Origin: Cyclaneusma minus
Lineage: Eukaryota > Ascomycota > Leotiomycetes > Marthamycetales > Marthamycetaceae
NCBI GenBank assembly: GCA_037179335.1
Contig: JAKZHN010000003.1
Location: 558,001-622,000, forward strand
Direction of reading: 5' to 3'
Length of the DNA stretch: 64,000 nucleotides
Below the pieces are notes generated by a model, which did not search any database, was not told where the DNA came from, and worked only from the letters and a program-made list of their open reading frames with translations. Numbering within the stretch: position 1 is the first letter of the stretch; each line of letters opens with the position of its first letter. The translations under genes were made by a program, and so were the position numbers. This document shows, in pieces, positions 48,084-58,660 of this stretch.

Positions 48084-48305
48084 AAAGTAGCTTGAAAAAC
48101 GGGGTTGTGTGATATCTTCTAGCCGTGCGTGATGTTCTTCGGCCAAAAAGCCACCGCCTCTCGATGACTAAAAAGTGAACGGCGACTAGACACCTGATCT
48201 CCGCCATGAAACCTACTGGAAAGATTTTCTTTCTCGAGTCTAGATCTATATACAAATAAGGTCAACTTCATATAAAGCTACGATACACGAAGCTGCTTCT
48301 CACTT

Positions 48306-48453
48306 CTAAATAGATTTCATTACGACAGGGATAGAAAATTGGGCCAACGGCAAATCACCGGTGGAAAGCGAGTAATACTTCAGCCATATCGGATATCCCA
48401 GAATTTTGGAAGCCAAATTCAGACTTTTAAGCATTACAACAATTTGTGGACAG
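48306..48453 (-). pseudogene. Distal part of a transposon-broken gene
   Basis: The minus strand is open from the M3 junction at 48453 to a TAG at 48306. It encodes QIVVMLKSLNLASKI followed by a short hydrophobic stretch. Disregarding M3 and one target duplication, the frame is continuous with the frame at 49171-49405. The product is not recognised. It may be the decayed 3' end of the F-box-like gene at 49593-50371. Confidence 0.4.
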
Positions 48454-49170
48454 CAGTATTTCCGATAGTCCGGCCGGACCGATTTTTTTTGGACCGTATT
48501 AATACAATTTGCCCTTTTAGAAAATAGTCTGGACCAAAGAAGTTTAATTTGAGCTTTTTATTTTTAATTTCAAATTATAGTGGAACGGCGAAACCGTGGT
48601 TTCGATTATTAAGCTATTATTTGCCAAGGCTTGGCGGGTACGGACCGTTATACAACGCTATTTAATTAATAGTCTTTTTAATTTTTAGTATTTTTAAATA
48701 TAATTAGCATAATAGTATTTATAATTGCTTTAGCTATAAATGCATATATTTTTTTAAATTAGTATTTAAATTATAAGCTTTTTAAATTCCCATTTTTAAA
48801 ATTTATAAATATCAAATAAAAAACAATAAATTAATTGCTGGAAATTAAACCCCAAATTTTGAAAATTTAAAAAACTTTTATTAATTCCAATATATAAAAA
48901 TATTAAATTATTTTCTAATTTTATAATAAAACAAGAATTTAGTTATTTTTATAAAAATTTAATTTTTTTATTATATATTGTTAAAAAGCAAAAATTTGAA
49001 AAAAACACTTTTTTGCTATTTTTAGCATTTCAAACTATGGCGATTATGGTGAAAATTTAAAATCGTGATTTGGACCAAAAAAATATAGTTTATAGCTTTT
49101 CTAAATAATTTAAGACCGTACCAATACGGTTTAGGGCTCAAACCACGGTCTCAGACTATAGGAAACACTG
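48454..49170. mobile_element. Non-autonomous hAT-like element, copy M3 (717 bp)
   Basis: It begins CAGTATTTCCGATAGTCC and ends in the complement of CAGTGTTTCCTATAGTCTG. The subterminal palindrome ACCGTACCAATACGGT is at 49115-49130. The 8-bp target duplication is GTGGACAG (48446-48453) and GTGAACAG (49171-49178), one G-to-A apart. The interior is AT-biased and non-coding. It is the clearest full-length copy. Confidence 0.85.
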
Positions 49171-49592
49171 GTGAACAGTCCTGAGCTACCTGAGATAGAT
49201 GGAATAACATTTGATCGTAGAGTTGCAATACGAGTGTATGCAGACTAATAATATCCTGATTTCCCGATAAATCCCTCAAGATGGGAGTTCTTCCGTATTT
49301 CAAGTGGCTCCCATCAAAGTAGCGCTCCACCACCAGTATTGGACAGCGAACGTGGTAGTCACCACGAGACACTGACTCTCCAACCGGTGCATGATCTTGG
49401 CACACCCCTCTCTACTGTCCACACCAAGTCTCCTGGTTTCAAACCATTTGCCGTGCTGGTTGCAGTTGTTAATTGGGCATTGACACCCAAAACAACGTTC
49501 AATGGACACTTCAAATTGTATGCTCCATTGCCATTATAAGTCATTCTGAGCCCATGCTCGCCGACTGAACTTAAGCGATTAGAAACTCTCTG
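49171..49592 (-). pseudogene. Decayed coding sequence downstream of F-box-like gene 2
   Basis: Directly after the TAA of F-box-like gene 2 (49593) the same frame stays open to 49359 (includes NLKCPLNVVLGVNAQLTTAT). A second frame is then open from 49405 through the M3 junction (VVERYFDGSHLKYG and beyond). This suggests a longer ancestral C-terminus broken by a stop, a frameshift and transposon M3. No family was recognised. An independent small gene is the alternative. Confidence 0.4.
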
Positions 49593-50371
49593 TTACTGAG
49601 TGATCGGGATGACATGAATTTCTGCCTCTGGATCGAACGAGATAGAGAGTTGCTTCAAGCAAGGCACGGTGACGGAGAAGTCGAAGAGCCTCGAGGAGGA
49701 GAATAGACATTCCACTTTGAAACAAATAGTGGTGACATTCGAGAGGGAATTTGCCTTGTTTCCAAATAGTGGGTACAAGAACCAGTCCCAGTGGAAATAT
49801 GGCCTATTGCAAGATAGCGTGTTAGCAAACGTACCGTAGACAATGCTCTTCACAATTCCGGGACCCACAATTTGATACGCGTGATTGTCTGCCAAAGCTT
49901 GATAGGCATTGCGCTGGCTTTGTACAGGTTGACGTTCGAGACAATGAATGTTGCCATGCCCCGAAAAATCCCAAGGGCTCCGTGGTAGAGCCGGGCGTCT
50001 CCGTCTGTTCGCAAAGCTTTGATCAAATTGGGACTCCGGAAACCCTCATCAGGGGTAGCAAAACCACCCTCGAAGCAGCCACACTCATAAAAAGTAGCAA
50101 TATCAGCCTCGAAGTAGTCACACTCATCAAGGGTAGCAAGATCATCCTCGAAGCAGGCACGGAATATGGCTTCCCGAAGCTCGGGTGGGAAACGTGAGAA
50201 CCAATTTGACCTCAAGGTTATTGAGTCGATCTTTCTTGTGGAGCAGTCGAGCTTCGAGGGTCTTGAGTCGGCTTTCCTTGAGATCGTGGCGGTGGAGCTC
50301 GCAGTCGCTGCCATCTTGGGTTTCTTCTTCACAGGCGTGGCTGGGATCTTGAGCTTCTTCTTGACAGGCAT
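49593..50371 (-). CDS. F-box-like/2EXR-like hypothetical protein 2
   Basis: Exons 50371-49869 and 49803-49593 flank a 65-nt intron (GTGGGT donor, GCTAAC branch, AATAG acceptor) and give 237 residues. The N-terminus is Lys-rich with two copies of a PVKKKxK motif (residues 2-8 and 12-18), possibly a nuclear-targeting signal. Residues about 57-78 (WFSRFPPELREAIFRACFED) are the F-box/2EXR-like motif. An Asp/Glu/Phe/Cys-rich insertion with CDYFEAD, CGCFEGG repeats is absent from paralogue 1. The shared block SPNLIKALRTDGD, then ALGIFRGMATFIVSN, follows, with CLKQLSISF near the C-terminus. Intron position and phase match paralogue 1. The stop at 49593 may be premature, because the same frame remains open beyond it. 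Confidence 0.7.
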
Positions 50372-51309
50372 GGCTGAGATGCGGTAGGAAAGTTGCAAAA
50401 CCGTGATCGAAGAGCGCCTGGAAAGACCGAAGAACAATAACAGCTCATCAGACGAGCGTGAGGTGTTCTTGTAGCCACCATGCGCTCGCCCATAGGAGCT
50501 CTAGAAAGTAGGAGCTGGGGGTAGAAAGCCTGCATCGATAATGAAAGACCATGAATGAGCAAGTTCAATGAAAGTTTATATCTCAACGTCACCAGCTAAG
50601 TTTGGTTTGCCTGCAAGGCCCAGCTGACTGGTTTGGAAAACACCCGATCATGCTCGCTCAAATTGACAGGTTTGCCTAGGAACTTCCAATCATGGAACTG
50701 AAAGCATACGAGTACCGAGGTTTACACTTTCGTATTTCCTTGACTGCTGAACTTACAGGCCTGCGCTTTCTTGTCACTCCCGCCAACTTCGCTCTTGTCT
50801 CGTGAAAGTGACAACCGCGGGAAGAAACATCGCTTCCCCGCTTCTGATCCGGGTCCAACGGGATCTGCCTCAACTTCAGCAGCTAAGAGGAGAATGGACG
50901 GGCATCTCCACTGTGGTCTGTACTCTGTCGGCGAATACCGAGAACTTGGCGGAGACAAAGTGGCAGGAACATGTTGACTTTTGGTCCGAGAGAGCAACGT
51001 GTAGCGAAGCACGTTGACCCCAAGCATCGAAAGTTCGACGAATCGCCGGTGCAAGTATGATGTTTGAGGAGATGAACTCGAGCGTCCTCGCGACGTTGAT
51101 ATATGGGCCTGTCGCACAAGCCTAAGGGGGTGGCTAAACCCACGCGCCACAGCGTCCGTGCACCCCCAGCCAATCAACACCCGCACCTCCCCCCACATCA
51201 AAGCGTCCATGCGCCACAGCTGATAACGCTGTGACAAACAGATTTCTTCTCGCAGAGTCAGTTTGGACTCCATGACAACTTGGCCATTTTCACCTCACAT
51301 CTGTCCATC
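50372..51309. other. Intergenic: divergent promoters of F-box-like gene 2 and the GDP-mannose transporter
   Basis: GC-balanced, no convincing gene. A 183-codon minus-strand frame (51273-50722) begins only 37 bp from the transporter start and has no recognisable domain. Pyrimidine-rich stretches near 51160-51200 are typical of fungal promoters. Confidence 0.45.
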
Positions 51310-52543
51310 ATGGCGTCGCCGGGATGGAAGCCGAAAACTCAGGTGACCTTGAGCAACAGCCCAAAGCTCGCGATTCTGGCTTACTGCATCTCTTCGATTT
51401 CCATGACTGTTGTGAATAAGTACTGCGTGTCTGGAAGGGTGTGGAATTTGAGCTTTCTCTTGATTTTGATCCAGGTGAGTCCTCATCTTTCGTCGCAGGC
51501 AGAATGTGCAGAACTCATATGTGAAGGCCGTCGTGTGCGTTGTAGCAATTCATCTCCTGAAAGCCGGAGGGGCTATCAAGGACCTTGCGACTGTGGATCT
51601 TGAACGAGTGCGAAGATGTAAGGAGCCCCCCAAGAAGTCTGCATTGAGCAACTCAGCTGACTCATCTCCCAGGGCTACCGATTACTGTGCTTCAGGTCGG
51701 TATGCTGTATACCAGCACGAAATCACTGCAGTATCTCTCAGTGCCTGTGTACACCATCTTCAAGAACCTCACCATCATTGTCATCGCATATGGTGAATCT
51801 CTGTGGTTTGGTGGAAGCGTATCCACCACTGCCCTGCTCGCATTCGGTCTCATGGTTCTCAGCTCCGTCATAGCTGCTTGGTCTGACATCCAGGCTGCTA
51901 TTTCCAATGACATTCCAGATGTCAATGCAGCGCTTGAACTATCAACTCTGAATGCTGGGTACTTCTGGATGGCCGTGAATGTGTTCTGCACAGCTGGCTT
52001 CACCCTGGGAATGCGGAAGGTTATCAAGAGGATGAACTTCAAGGACTGGGACAGTATGTTTACTTGCTTTCTTCGACAATCGACTCCTGACGTTTAGAGA
52101 CCTGCTGCTGACCGTAATTAGCCATGTACTACAACAACCTCATCAGCATCCCCATCATCCTGATCTGCACTCTGGTGCTTGAAGACTGGAGTTCCCAGAA
52201 TCTGGCTCTGAATTTCCCGGCCGAGAACCGCAACTTCGTCATCATGGCGATGGTCTACTCCGGACTTGCAGCAATCCTGATCTCGTACTGCTCTGGATGG
52301 TGTATTCGGGTGACAAGCTCGACGACCTACTCGATGGTGGGCGCGCTGAACAAGTTGCCCATTGCCATCAGCGGTTTGATCTTCTTCGATGCTCCGGTGA
52401 CTGTGGGCAGCGTGTCAGCTATTGCCCTTGGGTTTGTGAGTGGGATTGTGTATGCGTGGGCCAAGATTAGGCAGACAAAGATCAGGGAGAAGGAGACGAC
52501 TTTGCCGACGATGAGGGAGGAGATTGAGAAGAGGTCTGGTTGA
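51310..52543 (+). CDS. GDP-mannose transporter (Vrg4/GMT type nucleotide-sugar transporter)
   Basis: Four exons (51310-51474, 51527-51617, 51673-52053, 52122-52543) give 352 residues. The family is a multi-pass Golgi antiporter that exchanges cytosolic GDP-mannose for GMP to supply mannosylation of proteins and lipids. Features seen are the N-terminal LAYCISSISMTVVNKYCVSG, VPVYTIFKNLTII (the nucleotide-sugar-binding FKNLT region), GLMVLSSVIAAW, and the diagnostic GALNK motif at residues 286-290, followed by FFDAPVT and GFVSGIVYAWAKI. The first intron uses an AAG acceptor at 51526, chosen because LILIQ-AVVCVVAIH then aligns with the family without a gap. The N-terminus is shorter than usual for fungal Vrg4 and the C-terminus is charged. 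It is likely functional, and may be a paralogue rather than the main copy. Confidence 0.9.
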
Positions 52544-53126
52544 AGGTCGCGATGAGACTGGATGCAGAGAAGAAGGAACAATACCCCGGTGTGACGAGGG
52601 CCTGAAGATATGTTGGTGAAGTCACAAGGAGCCCTTTGCTACATATGAACGAGGGAGGTTCTCCAACTTTGAGTTCAGTTGAAGGGAGGGAGTTTTGTAT
52701 ACCCTTCTGCACTATATTTGCTTCAGATGTCTTGTTTTACTGTTCTGATGTTGAGCTTCCCTGAACGATTTGCCGACAGTGCGGAATCCGTGACACTGAA
52801 GCACGCCTGTCACGTGACGAGGTACGTGGTGCCAATAAAAGTACGGCCTCACTCCCGCCTTCGGTAAGCAACTGGTACTGGTGGTTATTCAGTCTGGTCT
52901 TGCGCCCCATCTCTTATCCGCACTCTGTGATATCCGCCGCTGTTTCTTCCACTGCTACTTCCGCCGATGCCTCATGCTTCTTCACCACCAATACACTAAG
53001 CAGCGCACCGGACTCCTGACCGCTGAGTCCCTGTAGGCCTTCCATCTGCGCATCGCTCTCAGTCTCTGGGTCTGCTCTCCATCTTCATATCTGCGCTTCT
53101 TGACTCTCGACTCAGGTCTGTCCATC
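52544..53126. other. Intergenic between transporter and 2EXR gene
   Basis: Transporter 3' flank and the promoter/5' UTR of the next gene. GC-balanced, with no open frame of note. Pyrimidine-rich (CTTC/CTCT) stretches at 52930-53110 fit a fungal 5' leader. Confidence 0.5.
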
Positions 53127-54750
53127 ATGCCTGCGTGTCTGATTCCCAAGCTCCTTCCCGACCGAATAGGCCCAATACTCGGAGAAGCCGGCTTGTTGTG
53201 GAAGTCCGAGGACAAGGTCTGCTCTCTGTATCCAGTTCCCGAACCTGAGGAGGTCTTGCGCCTGATTCGATACCGTCGCCGCCATGGCAGACGCGGTAGA
53301 CGCGCTACCAAGAGACACATCAGACGAAGCAGGTGAGTTTCACGCTTTCCAGTCACCACAGCAAGGACTAACCGAGCCCAAACAGGATTCGCAGGAGGCC
53401 TGAGAAGCCTACCGACTTGGAAAGGCTCAAACCGACAAGCCCAGGATTCAAGGCTGGTCTTTTCCGCGAGAGTGGCATGGTGCCGCTTGAACTCTTATTC
53501 TCATCATTGAACATCGACGACAATCCACTGCGCTGTATGTATTCTCTTTCCCGTTGTTTACACAGCAAAATACTGACTGTAACGTAGTTGGCATTGGCAT
53601 CGAACACATCGACCGAGCAGCTGTCTCAATCGAAAGAACACCTCTGACACAATTCTCTCTCTTCGGAGCCCTCCCACCGGAAATCCGCCTGATGATCTGG
53701 CGCCTTGCAGCCCCCGAACCCCGCCAAGTGAGCCTGGCGGTCCGCCGGCATAGTTGGTACGAGATCAGATTCCCGTGGATGGGTTACCGCTGGACCACGT
53801 CATTCAAGGATGTCGACCGCAAACGACGGTCAGATAGTCAGCTCCAGAAAGCCGGCTCCAGCGTCACGACGAAAGGAAAGTCCCGATACACCAAGTGGCC
53901 CCTCTTCCAGACCCCAGCAGTCTTACACGCATGCCATGATTCGAGACAGGAGATGTGCAGAATGGGATGGGTTCTGGTGCCGATGGTAGCACGACACCAT
54001 GATAGCCGCCCAGTTCAGCGTATCTGGGTCAACTTTGAGCTGGACGTGCTGGCGCAAGCTGGCAATGGCTATAACACCTTCATCCACGAACATCAAAACT
54101 TGCCCACTGACCCACGCGGCCAACTTGGCAGCGGAATCCGAGATCTCAACCTCCCCGTCAAGTACGGCGACCGATTGAAAAGAATTGTCTTTACGGCTGG
54201 GAAATTCTTCGCTCTCGATGCTTTCTGGAGTGCCGTCATGGAGGGCAGGGAAATGGACATCTTCACACTGCTTGAGCGGTATCCCTGTCTCGAATCGATC
54301 AATTTCCTCATGACGAAGGGTCAAAAGCGCAGATGCGCATCTACCGTAGTTATGCTCGACTACGATGACCAGTTCATCCTCCTGTACTTTCGTCATGGTA
54401 GGCACTATGACGAAGGTTACGCAGCCGTCTCTTCCATGATCTATATTGACCAATTGTCAACAGTCCCGTTCTCCGCACACAAGGATGAAAAGTTCGCTGA
54501 GAGGAAGATTCTTCCCAAGCACATGACCAGTAAGCGGTACTGCTCCTGGGTTAATGATACTGTCATGGATTTCATTCATGGTATCAAAACCAAAAAGCAG
54601 CGAGAGCTCATGAGATGTGTTCTTTTCACCTTGACAATTGACGCAAACGAAAAGTTATCCATTGCAGCTGATTTGGAGGCATTGGTTACACTGGTTAGTA
54701 CCTGTATGGGGGAGGCTGAAAGAAGGTACCTTCGGCGCACACTGGCTTAG
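53127..54750 (+). CDS. 2EXR domain-containing hypothetical protein
   Basis: Three exons (53127-53332, 53386-53534, 53588-54750) separated by two 53-nt introns (GTGAGT...CTAAC...CAG and GTATGT...CTGTAAC...TAG) give 505 residues. The 2EXR motif FGALPPEIRLMIWRLA begins at about residue 143. It is followed by the usual PRQVSLAVRR strand and, further on, PAVLHACHDSRQEM, the second conserved box of this family. The N-terminal 115 residues are basic (RRRHGRRGRR) and family-specific. 2EXR proteins are very numerous in Pezizomycotina. They are thought to relate to F-box-like adaptors, but no biochemical role is established. The start ATG at 53127 is the first in-frame ATG. The frame joins cleanly at both introns. 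Confidence 0.85.
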
Positions 54751-55318
54751 GGCCAATAGCTCTGCCTGGTCGCCAGTATTTGGGGAATAGGATGGTGGCG
54801 TTTCGGGTGTTATCGGGGAGTTCAGAAGTTTGTGTATAGATAGAACCTGATCGCGATCATCTGTATCAATCCATTGGCATTCCAAATATGTGGCCTTGTG
54901 ACTCCACTTGATGTTTGACTTGATTATTTAAGGAGCAAAGCTCTATATAATACACTAGAAGTGACGTTATTTGTCAAGTCCATGCCCAGAGGTCTGGTTA
55001 AATCAATATCACATATAGCATTTGAACAAATTCACGCACATTCCGTAGCTTTCAGCGACTTTCCTCGGATTGCCGCCATAAGCTGCGCCTACAGTGAGCT
55101 AACAACACTCCGGCAGGTCGCCACAACTCTCCACGGAACCGCGTCTGCATCACTCCCAACCTTCAGTGCATCGTAGAGCTCCATACCCCATACCTTATTC
55201 GTAGCAGCACAACATCGTCTGCAAGAGACACAACTCCCTCTGCAACAAACGCCGGATACAGCTGCATCCACCGCAGAGTCAACAACGCTCACCGCATCAA
55301 GAAGCCCCGTCCATCATC
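54751..55318. other. Intergenic between 2EXR gene and small membrane protein gene
   Basis: No convincing gene. 54900-54960 is AT-rich with TATATAATA-like sequence. The last 200 bp are the likely 5' leader of the next gene. Confidence 0.5.
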
Positions 55319-55930
55319 ATGGTCAGGCTACCGTGCTTTCTGAAACCCACTGTCATTCTCATCAGCTGCGCCCTTGCTGTGTCCACCTGCGCCGCCTGGC
55401 TTGTTGTCTGTTTCGACCGCGCCGACTACGCCAAATATGAACCAGTCTTTGTGTTCCTCTTTGTGCCGCTACTCTACATTCCGTTTCTCAACTACCTGGC
55501 GGCAATACTGCTATCAGAACCCGGAGTGAAAGATGCTTTTGAGGTTTTGAGGGTCGTTCGAGAAGGCTATCAGCAACTCCGCGCATACCTTTCAAGGCCA
55601 AAGCAGCCCTCCGATCCACGACACGACTTCTCTCCCGGAAACGAACGCACCCCTTCCTCAAGCAACCAAGCTGTCGCCTCTCTACCGAAAGTGTTTGTGG
55701 TTCCCAGCCTGCCATCTCGTTCTTTGTTCGCCTCGCCTTCCGCTGAAATCAAAAGAGGACCCCAGGTGCAAAGGGAGGTAGCAGATCCGCAGCCCTCTTC
55801 TGTGGCAGGAAAAAAGAGAGATGTGATGACGGTCAATGGGGGGCCGGCCGGGATTTGGGTGGTCGTAAAGCGGAGGAAGATGGTCCCGGGCTTTGTGTCG
55901 AGAGTTTATGTCCAGCCTAGTAGCGCATAG
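55319..55930 (+). CDS. Small hypothetical two-pass membrane protein
   Basis: A single exon of 203 residues starting at an ATG in CATCATCATG context. Not recognised. Residues about 10-31 and 43-65 are hydrophobic and look like two membrane spans joined by a short charged loop (DRADYAKYE). The remaining 135 residues are hydrophilic, rich in Ser/Pro/Arg, with a basic C-terminus (VVVKRRKMVPG). A tail facing the cytosol is plausible. It is the last gene before the right-hand AT-rich block and lies about 145 bp from repeat X copy D. Codon use looks normal and not RIP-altered. Whether it is expressed cannot be judged. Confidence 0.6.
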   Translation: MVRLPCFLKPTVILISCALAVSTCAAWLVVCFDRADYAKYEPVFVFLFVPLLYIPFLNYLAAILLSEPGVKDAFEVLRVVREGYQQLRAYLSRPKQPSDPRHDFSPGNERTPSSSNQAVASLPKVFVVPSLPSRSLFASPSAEIKRGPQVQREVADPQPSSVAGKKRDVMTVNGGPAGIWVVVKRRKMVPGFVSRVYVQPSSA

Positions 55931-56075
55931 TTTGGTAGAAGGAGACAGTGGGCCAATGAAATACATGGGGTATTCATGCATTTGGGTTCTGCCAATCTAC
56001 GTATTCTTGGCAAGCCAGATATCACCAGTTTGCGAATCATGTCCGTAGAGCACGATTCGCGATATTTGCCCGAAA

Positions 56076-56218
56076 TGCTAATACTAGCTTAGTGCCAGCT
56101 ATAAGGACCATCTCCATAGTTTTCCGGCAGCCTTTTAGCTTTTCTTTCCTTTTTATAGCCAATATAACCTATTTATCACCCCCGCGCGCGCACCACCCTA
56201 ACCTTATAGAAACGAACA
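56076..56218 (+). repeat. Repeat X, copy D
   Basis: Core TACTAGCTTAGTGCCAGCTA, ending AAACGAACA. Moderately mutated. It marks the sharp change from gene-bearing DNA to AT-rich DNA. Confidence 0.6.
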
Positions 56219-57027
56219 GTATTAAACCAATTTGGGATTACCAATACTATAGTTTATTTTAAAGAAATGCCTATAATTTTTACAACGCCTTTTGATTTTT
56301 TTAATAATGTTTAAATTAATATTAAAAAATATCAAAAAATAATAAGCAATTTAATATTTGCTATAATACTCACTAAATCAAATATAGCCTTTATTTTAAA
56401 ACAATTAGCTCAATATATAGCTAATTTATTAAAGCATTATAATAAAATATTTAAAAATTTAATAAAATAATTTAATATTATTATAGGCTATAAAATATAC
56501 TATAAGCCTAAAAGAAAATACTTTAAAATTATTATTTATTTTGATTTTAATTGGGCCAACAATATAATTAACCGAATTAGCCTTTTTAAAAACATAGCTA
56601 TATTTTATAGCGGATTAATTTTATAGGCCAATAAAAAGCAGAAATCTATAATTATTAAATTTATTAAATTTAAATATATTGCATTTTTATTCTATATCAA
56701 ATAGAATTAATAGCTAATTAAATTTTTTAAAACCTGGGCTATTTATAATATATTGAGCGAAATCCAAATAGTATTTGCATATTTGAAAATAATATTGAAT
56801 TTTTGTATTTAATTAAAAATCCCAAAATTTAAAAAAAAATATATAAACATTGTTTATTATTTTATTAAGAATTTTAAAAAAGAAAAAAACTTATTATTAA
56901 ATATATGCCAATAGATAAAATAGTGGCTAATAAATTAATTAAGCCATTGCAAAAAATTAGTGTTAAAAAATTTATAGAAATATTGAAAATAATTATATAA
57001 ATTTATAAAATAGCCCTTATAGGGAAA
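56219..57027 (+). pseudogene. Copia RNase H and polyprotein end, remnant
   Basis: The plus strand reads IKKYQKIISNLIFAIILTKSN (RNase H entry), DWANNIINRISLFKNIAIFY (pattern DWAxDxxTRRSxSGYxF), INIVYYFIKN (pattern HIDVRYHFIRE) and IKYMPIDKIVANKLIKPLQK (pattern YxPTxxMVADxLTKPL). The replacements Asp-to-Asn and Arg/Gly-to-Lys fit RIP. A purine tract AGGGAAA and an LTR follow. This is the most readable Copia end in the window. Confidence 0.7.
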
Positions 57028-57225
57028 TATTAAAAAATAGGTGCAATAGCTATTGTAAGAATAATTATATAGCATTCCGCTTAATTAAAATGGAATTAGC
57101 GTTTTTTATAAATTAAATATCTATAGTTTGGAGACGCTTTTAATTTAGAATTTTAAGCAGCTAATACAATATTTTATTCACCTTTATAATCAGCGTTTTA
57201 TATCAGGTTATACCAAATTAAACGC
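57028..57225 (+). repeat. 3' LTR of the right-hand Copia remnant
   Basis: Starts TATTAAAAAATAGGTGCAAT directly after the purine tract. It is related to, but diverged from, the LTR at 28793. The right end is approximate. Confidence 0.5.
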
Positions 57226-58030
57226 CCTTTTTCTTAATAATTTCTGCCTTTTTTGCCTTTTTTAAAAAGCTGTTTTTTATTAGAAAATAGGTTACTTTTT
57301 TGAAAAAAGAAATTGGAAAAACTATTAAATAATTGGTTTTTTTAAAGGCTTAGATAAATACTGGCTATTAAAATCCTATAAATATAATCCTGGCTTAAAA
57401 ATGCTTATAAAATATAAAGGCGTTTAAATTTAAATTCGCAATTTTGCTTATAAATATTTTAAATATTTTTAATGTAATTATAAATAAAAATAAACAAATC
57501 TATTAATAGCGCATTATTTTATTTAATTGTATAAATAAATTATTATTAATATTTATTCGGTATTGCATATTTTATATTAAATTTTGGAATTTTTAATATT
57601 TAATTATTTAAAATAATTAAATTTATATTAAATTTAATAATATTTTTTAAAATGCGCAAAATGCCAGTTATAAATAATTTAAAAAATGCATTAAATTATT
57701 TGTATTATAGTATTTTTATTGGGATATAAATAAATAAGGTAATTGATTATTTTAGCTTTATAAGGTAGCCAAAAAAATTCTAAAAATTCCACAAATTTCA
57801 AATTATTTTTAAAATTGCGAATTAATTATAATATTTCAAATTATAGGAATAGCTTTAATCGATTTCTTTTATTTAATTGCTTTATATTTTTAATGCGCTT
57901 GTTTTTTCCTGCTTTAAATATAGCGCGCTAAAAAATACCCCTAATAGTTTTAAATGCTATTAAATTTTTTTAAAAAAACTTAATTCTAGAATTTATTTTA
58001 TATAAATTCCCTATAACGCTATATTAGTAA
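57226..58030. other. AT-rich RIP-altered DNA, no recognisable feature
   Basis: Strongly AT-biased with no open frame or terminal repeat that I could identify. Confidence 0.5.
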
Positions 58031-58034
58031 AAAG

Positions 58035-58165
58035 GAAAAGTCCCTGACGGGCCCGTTGGGGGGATCCGGGGGGTCTGGGTAATCCGGGCGATCGCCGGCC
58101 TAATTGAAAACTAAAAGGCTTAATAAAATGGCCAAATCCCGGCCGAAACCCGGCCGGAAAAGCTA
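58035..58165. other. GC-rich island
   Basis: Contains GACGGGCCCGTTGGGGGGAT and CCCGGCCGAAACCCGGCCGG. Abrupt edges with AT-rich DNA. No coding frame. Probably a piece of a little-mutated repeat. Confidence 0.4.
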
Positions 58166-58171
58166 TTTAGG

Positions 58172-58245
58172 GCAGTGCAGACTGAAATAATTTAATAGGG
58201 TATAGTAATTTTTATACCCCAGTAAATTATTTCAATTTGCACTGC
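58172..58245. repeat. Long hairpin (23-bp arms with inner stem)
   Basis: GCAGTGCAgacTGAAATAATTTA pairs with TAAATTATTTCAattTGCACTGC, with a three-base mismatch. The loop contains a second stem, GGGTATA/TATACCC. Confidence 0.6.
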
Positions 58246-58499
58246 TTTAATTCCAATTCCAATTTATATTCCGGCCTTTCGAAAATTTTTGTTATTATTT
58301 TTTGTATATTCGAATAGCTTTATTTTACCGTCGTATATAGCCAGCCAGCTATTATTATTATTATTACTATTATTATTTAATTGCTAGCTAGCTTATGCTT
58401 TATATACGCGTATAATAATTGCAAAAAATCCTTATTCAAATAATTTTGAAATTAATTTATAAAATTTTAATGCCTTTTTACAAGGGTATTTGCTCTATG

Positions 58500-58660
58500 C
58501 AAGGGCTTATTAACTGCTTGCAGCTAAATTGGCTGGAAATCGATTGCCAATTGGTTTTAGCCAGCCCGGCCAAGGCCCAATAGCCCCGCCGGAGCCCGGC
58601 CGGAGCCCGGCGGGGCCATTAAGCATATTGGGGATTTTGTCTTTCGCCGGGCACTTTTCC
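58500..58660. other. GC-rich island with CCGG repeats
   Basis: Repeated GCCCGGCCGGAGCCCGGCGG-type sequence. A 62-codon frame across it is not supported as a gene. Confidence 0.4.

Noticed and set aside
47941..48255. 104-residue minus-strand frame upstream of F-box-like gene 1
   Set aside because: More than half of it overlaps repeat X copy A, and no homologous or domain-like feature is present.
50722..51273. 183-residue minus-strand frame divergent from the transporter
   Set aside because: Its ATG is only 37 bp from the transporter ATG, it occupies the promoter, and it shows no domain or coding-like composition.
53923..54453. 176-residue minus-strand frame
   Set aside because: It lies entirely antisense to the third exon of the 2EXR-domain gene.
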